Source: CAVSUR01 sp052143655 (lineage in GTDB: Bacteria; Actinomycetota; Actinomycetes; Streptosporangiales; Streptosporangiaceae). From it: a stretch of 7,408 nucleotides of DNA. The position numbers and the translations under genes were made by a program. The stretch's first letter is position 1. Every line of letters starts with the position of its first letter. The stretch is taken from positions 1 to 7,408 of the forward strand of contig JBKQSL010000361.1 of the NCBI GenBank assembly GCA_052143655.1, written 5' to 3'. Below the pieces are notes generated by a model, which had not been told where the DNA came from, did not search any database, and worked only from the letters and a program-made list of their open reading frames with translations. This document shows, in pieces, positions 5,170 through 7,408 of the stretch.

Positions 5170-6256
5170 CCGCCGGGAATTCACGGTGCGCGCCGAGCTC
5201 TCGGTGCCGCCGGGGGAGCGGCTGGCGCTGTTCGGTCCGTCGGGGGCCGGCAAGACCACGCTGCTGGAGGTCATCGCCGGGCTGGTCGCCCCGTCCCGGG
5301 GCCGGGTCGAGCTGCACGGCCGGGTGCTGACTTCTACCGCCCCGCCGCGCCGCGCGGTGCCGCCGTGGCAGCGCCGGGTCGGGCTGCTGCGCCAGGACCC
5401 GGGGCTGTTCCCGCACCTGTCGGTGCGCGGCAACCTGAAGTACGCGCTGGCCGCGCACCGGTCCGATGCCGAGCTGGCCGGTCTGGCCGGGACGCTCGGG
5501 ATCGGAGGGCTGCTCGGGGCCATGCCGGCGCGGCTGTCGGGCGGCCAGGCGCACCGCGTGGCGCTCGGCCGGCTGCTGCTCGCGCACTGCGATGCGCTGC
5601 TGCTGGACGAGCCTTTCACCGGGCTGGACGCCAGCCTGCGGCGCAGTCTCACCGAGCTGGTCGTCGAACTGGTGACCGACCGGCAGGTGCCCGCGATCCT
5701 GGTGGCGCATGAGCTGACCGACGCGCAGGCGTTCGGCGACCGGCTCGCGATCCTCGACAGCGGCACGCTGCTGCAGGTCGGCCCCCCGGATCAGGTCGTG
5801 CTCCGACCGGCCTCGCGGCGGGTCGCCGAGCTCGTCGGCTACCTCGGATTCGTTCCCGTCCGGCCGCGCGCCGGGGCCGGGCTGCCGGGAGCAGCGGGGC
5901 CAGCCGCCGACGGTGCAGCCGCCGCCGGTGCAGCCGCCGACGGCGCCGCTGGCCCGACGGCCGCCGGGCCAGCCGTGGCCGCGATCCACCCGGACCGGGT
6001 GATCGCCGGCGCTCATCCTGGCCGCGGTCTCGTGCTCGACGGCATGGTCAGAGCCCGGCGGCCGTCCGGCGCGGGCTGGGAGGCCGATCTCCGGCTGGCG
6101 GGCGCAGCGGTGACCTGCCGGCTGACGGACCGGCCCGGTGCCGGGACGCTGGCCGTGACCGCGCTCGACCCGCCGTGCTTCGGCCCGGATGGCGCGGCGC
6201 TGGCGGTACCGTCTGGGGCCATGGAGCCCGCCGCGCCCGCGCAGGCCCGCTCATGA
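5144..6256 (+). CDS. ABC transporter ATP-binding protein, ModC-like, with C-terminal TOBE-like domain
   Basis: 370 residues from GTG 5144, overlapping the permease by 26 bases. All ABC motifs are present: Walker A GPSGAGKTT (31-39), Q-loop LLRQDPGLFPHLSV (Gln84), signature LSGGQ (131-135), Walker B ALLLDEP (151-157) and switch His189 in LVAHE. The Q-loop with LFPHLSV and the direct D-loop GLDA are as in ModC/CysA/PotA importers. The NBD ends near 240. A Gly/Ala-rich linker (about 244-280) with a 15-bp tandem repeat leads to VAAIHPDRVIAG and a domain (about 282-360) with GMVRARRPSGAGWEADLRL and LAVTALDP, which fits a TOBE/Mop-like oxyanion-sensing module. It powers uptake through the preceding permease. 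The stop overlaps the next gene's ATG as ATGA, so the regulator is translated with the transporter. Single rather than tandem TOBE is my reading and is moderately sure. Confidence 0.88.
   Translation: MLSADVEADRREFTVRAELSVPPGERLALFGPSGAGKTTLLEVIAGLVAPSRGRVELHGRVLTSTAPPRRAVPPWQRRVGLLRQDPGLFPHLSVRGNLKYALAAHRSDAELAGLAGTLGIGGLLGAMPARLSGGQAHRVALGRLLLAHCDALLLDEPFTGLDASLRRSLTELVVELVTDRQVPAILVAHELTDAQAFGDRLAILDSGTLLQVGPPDQVVLRPASRRVAELVGYLGFVPVRPRAGAGLPGAAGPAADGAAAAGAAADGAAGPTAAGPAVAAIHPDRVIAGAHPGRGLVLDGMVRARRPSGAGWEADLRLAGAAVTCRLTDRPGAGTLAVTALDPPCFGPDGAALAVPSGAMEPAAPAQARS
5900..5944 (+). repeat. Imperfect 15-bp triplicate repeat in the ATPase linker
   Basis: Three in-frame units (5900-5914, 5915-5929, 5930-5944) differ by one to three bases and encode PAADG, AAAAG and AAADG. 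They lengthen the linker between the nucleotide-binding domain and the TOBE-like domain. Confidence 0.85.
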
Positions 6257-7408
6257 CCGCCGGCCCCGGGCCGGGGGGAGCGGCCGCCGCCGGAGCCGCG
6301 CCGGGTGCTAGCGGGCTGCGGCTGCGGCTTGCGCGGCAGGCCCGCGGCTATTCCCAGCAGCAGTTGGCCGGGATGGCCGGGGTGTCCCGGCAGGCCGTCT
6401 CCGCGGTCGAGTCGGGGCTGTCCGATCCGTCGCTGCGGGTGGCGCTGGCCCTGGCCCGCGCGCTCGGGGTGGGCGTCGAGGAGCTGTTCGGGCCCGGCGC
6501 GCCCGCGCCTGCCGTGCCCGCCCGGCCAGTGGCGCCGCTCGGGCCGCCCGGCTCCCGGCTGGCCCTCGCACAGATGGGCGATGACCTGGTGGCGCTCCCG
6601 CTGGCGGGCGCCGCGGTGGCCAACGCCGGGTTCAGCCCGGCGGGCGGGCTGGTCGCCGGCGATCCGGGCACTGGCCGGGAGGGTGCCGTCCCGTCGCGGC
6701 CGGTGCGGCCGATCGGGCCGCCGCGGCCGGCCCTGGTGGTGGCCGGGTGCGACCCCGCGCTGCCGCTGCTGGCCCAGCCGCTGGCCCTGCTCGACCCGCC
6801 GGTCGCGTTCGCCTGGTGGCCCTGCAGCAGCGGCGAGGCCCTCAGGCTTGCCGCGGCCGGACTGGTGCATGCCGCCGGCGCGCACCTGCTCGGCCAGTCG
6901 GGGGAATACAACACCGCAGCGGCCGCCCGGGTGCTGCCGCCGGGCGCGGACGTGATCGCCTTCTGCTCCTGGCGCGAGGGCCTGGTGCTGCGGCCGGATC
7001 TCGCCGCGGCCGTCACGACCGTGACCGACCTGGCCCGGCTGCGGCTGCGACTGGTCAACCGCGAGCCCGGTGCCGAGGCACGGGCGCTGCTGGACCGGGA
7101 GCTGGCCAGCCACGGCGTCGACCCGGCCGGGCTGCCCGGTTACGGCACGCAGGCCACCGGCCACCTGCAGGTGGCCGCCGCCGTATCGGCCGGGCTGGCC
7201 GACGTCGGCGTGGCCAGCGAGCCGGCCGCGCTGGCCTACGGGCTGGGGTTCGTCCCGCGGGCCAGCGAGCGATTCGACCTCGTCATCCCGGCGGCCCAGA
7301 CGGGTACCCGGGAGGTGCAGAGCCTGCTGCGGGTGCTGTCCGCCCCGTGGCTGCTTGACCAGCTGGCCAGCCTGCCCGGCTATGACGCGTCCCGCTGCGG
7401 CGAGAAGG
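6253..7408 (+). CDS. XRE-type HTH regulator fused to PBP-like ligand-binding domain, 3' end missing
   Basis: The frame is open from ATG 6253 to the window end (385 complete codons). Residues 1-20 are a Gly/Ala-rich tail. Residues 21-79 form an XRE/Cro HTH: LRLRLARQARGYSQQQLAG, then VSRQAVSAVESG as the recognition helix, ending ALGVGVEELF. After a Pro-rich linker, residues 160-380 match the PBP-like family (PF12727 type) found in molybdenum-related regulators: ALVVAGCDPALPLLAQPL, CSSGEALRLAAAGLVHAAGAHL, LRLRLVNREPGAEARALLD, LQVAAAVSAGLADVGVASEPAALAYGLGFVPRASERFDLVIP and the closing LPGYDASRCGE. Because this family's closing PGYD block is visible, only a few codons are probably missing. The domain lacks a signal peptide, so it should sense oxyanion in the cytoplasm and control the operon, perhaps at the upstream inverted repeats. 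Family members often show Gly-Ser-Gly-Thr-Arg after the Asn-Arg; here it is PGAEAR, a possible change in ligand binding. The ATGA overlap with the ATPase supports co-expression. Repressor or activator cannot be told. Confidence 0.86.
   Translation, partial: MTAGPGPGGAAAAGAAPGASGLRLRLARQARGYSQQQLAGMAGVSRQAVSAVESGLSDPSLRVALALARALGVGVEELFGPGAPAPAVPARPVAPLGPPGSRLALAQMGDDLVALPLAGAAVANAGFSPAGGLVAGDPGTGREGAVPSRPVRPIGPPRPALVVAGCDPALPLLAQPLALLDPPVAFAWWPCSSGEALRLAAAGLVHAAGAHLLGQSGEYNTAAAARVLPPGADVIAFCSWREGLVLRPDLAAAVTTVTDLARLRLRLVNREPGAEARALLDRELASHGVDPAGLPGYGTQATGHLQVAAAVSAGLADVGVASEPAALAYGLGFVPRASERFDLVIPAAQTGTREVQSLLRVLSAPWLLDQLASLPGYDASRCGEK

Noticed and set aside
3042..6016. Long minus-strand open frames opposite the transporter genes (for example 3042-4784, 4192-5766 and 5000-6016)
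   Set aside because: They are Arg/Gly/Gln/Ser-rich antisense shadows; the plus strand carries complete ABC motifs and lipoboxes in the same region.
6013..7164. Minus-strand open frames opposite the regulator
   Set aside because: Compositional shadows of the HTH/PBP-like gene; no domain signature and no plausible start context.

Overview
The window is very GC-rich, with G/C at nearly every third codon position, GTG starts and tightly overlapping genes. Its gene content (a VKOR-type DsbB analogue beside a DUF929 thioredoxin-like protein, lipoprotein solute-binding proteins, probable leaderless promoters) points to a high-GC actinomycete chromosome. I cannot name the genus. There are no RNA genes, insertion sequences, CRISPR arrays or phage genes that I can see.

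Left part (about 1-1683, minus strand): a two-gene oxidative-folding unit. The upstream gene (778-1683) encodes a membrane-anchored, extracytoplasmic DUF929 protein with a CPYC redox motif. Its TGA overlaps by one base the ATG of a vitamin K epoxide reductase (VKOR) family protein, which runs off the left edge. Together they look like a DsbA/DsbB-type thiol oxidase pair, the VKOR passing electrons from the CPYC protein to quinone.

Middle (1684-2054): a 371-base divergent intergenic region with no convincing gene. It contains several perfect inverted repeats and a promoter placed so that the rightward transcript would start at the ATG of the first solute-binding protein.

Right part (2055-7408, plus strand): an ABC importer operon of the molybdate/tungstate (ModABC/WtpABC) class. 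The order is SBP lipoprotein 1, SBP lipoprotein 2 (a paralogue with its own matching -10 element), permease, ATPase with a C-terminal TOBE-like domain, and an XRE-type HTH regulator fused to a PBP-like ligand domain (open at the right edge, probably only a few codons short). From SBP2 onward every gene overlaps the next, so translation is probably coupled. The likely logic is that one or both SBPs deliver oxyanion to a single permease/ATPase pair while the regulator senses the cytoplasmic ligand and controls the operon, possibly through the inverted repeats upstream.

The most notable points are the duplicated SBPs serving one transporter, the identical spacing of the two -10 elements to their ATGs, an 18-bp in-frame tandem duplication found only in SBP2, and the operator-like palindromes. 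I see no clearly unprecedented system; the transporter-regulator combination is the best candidate for follow-up.
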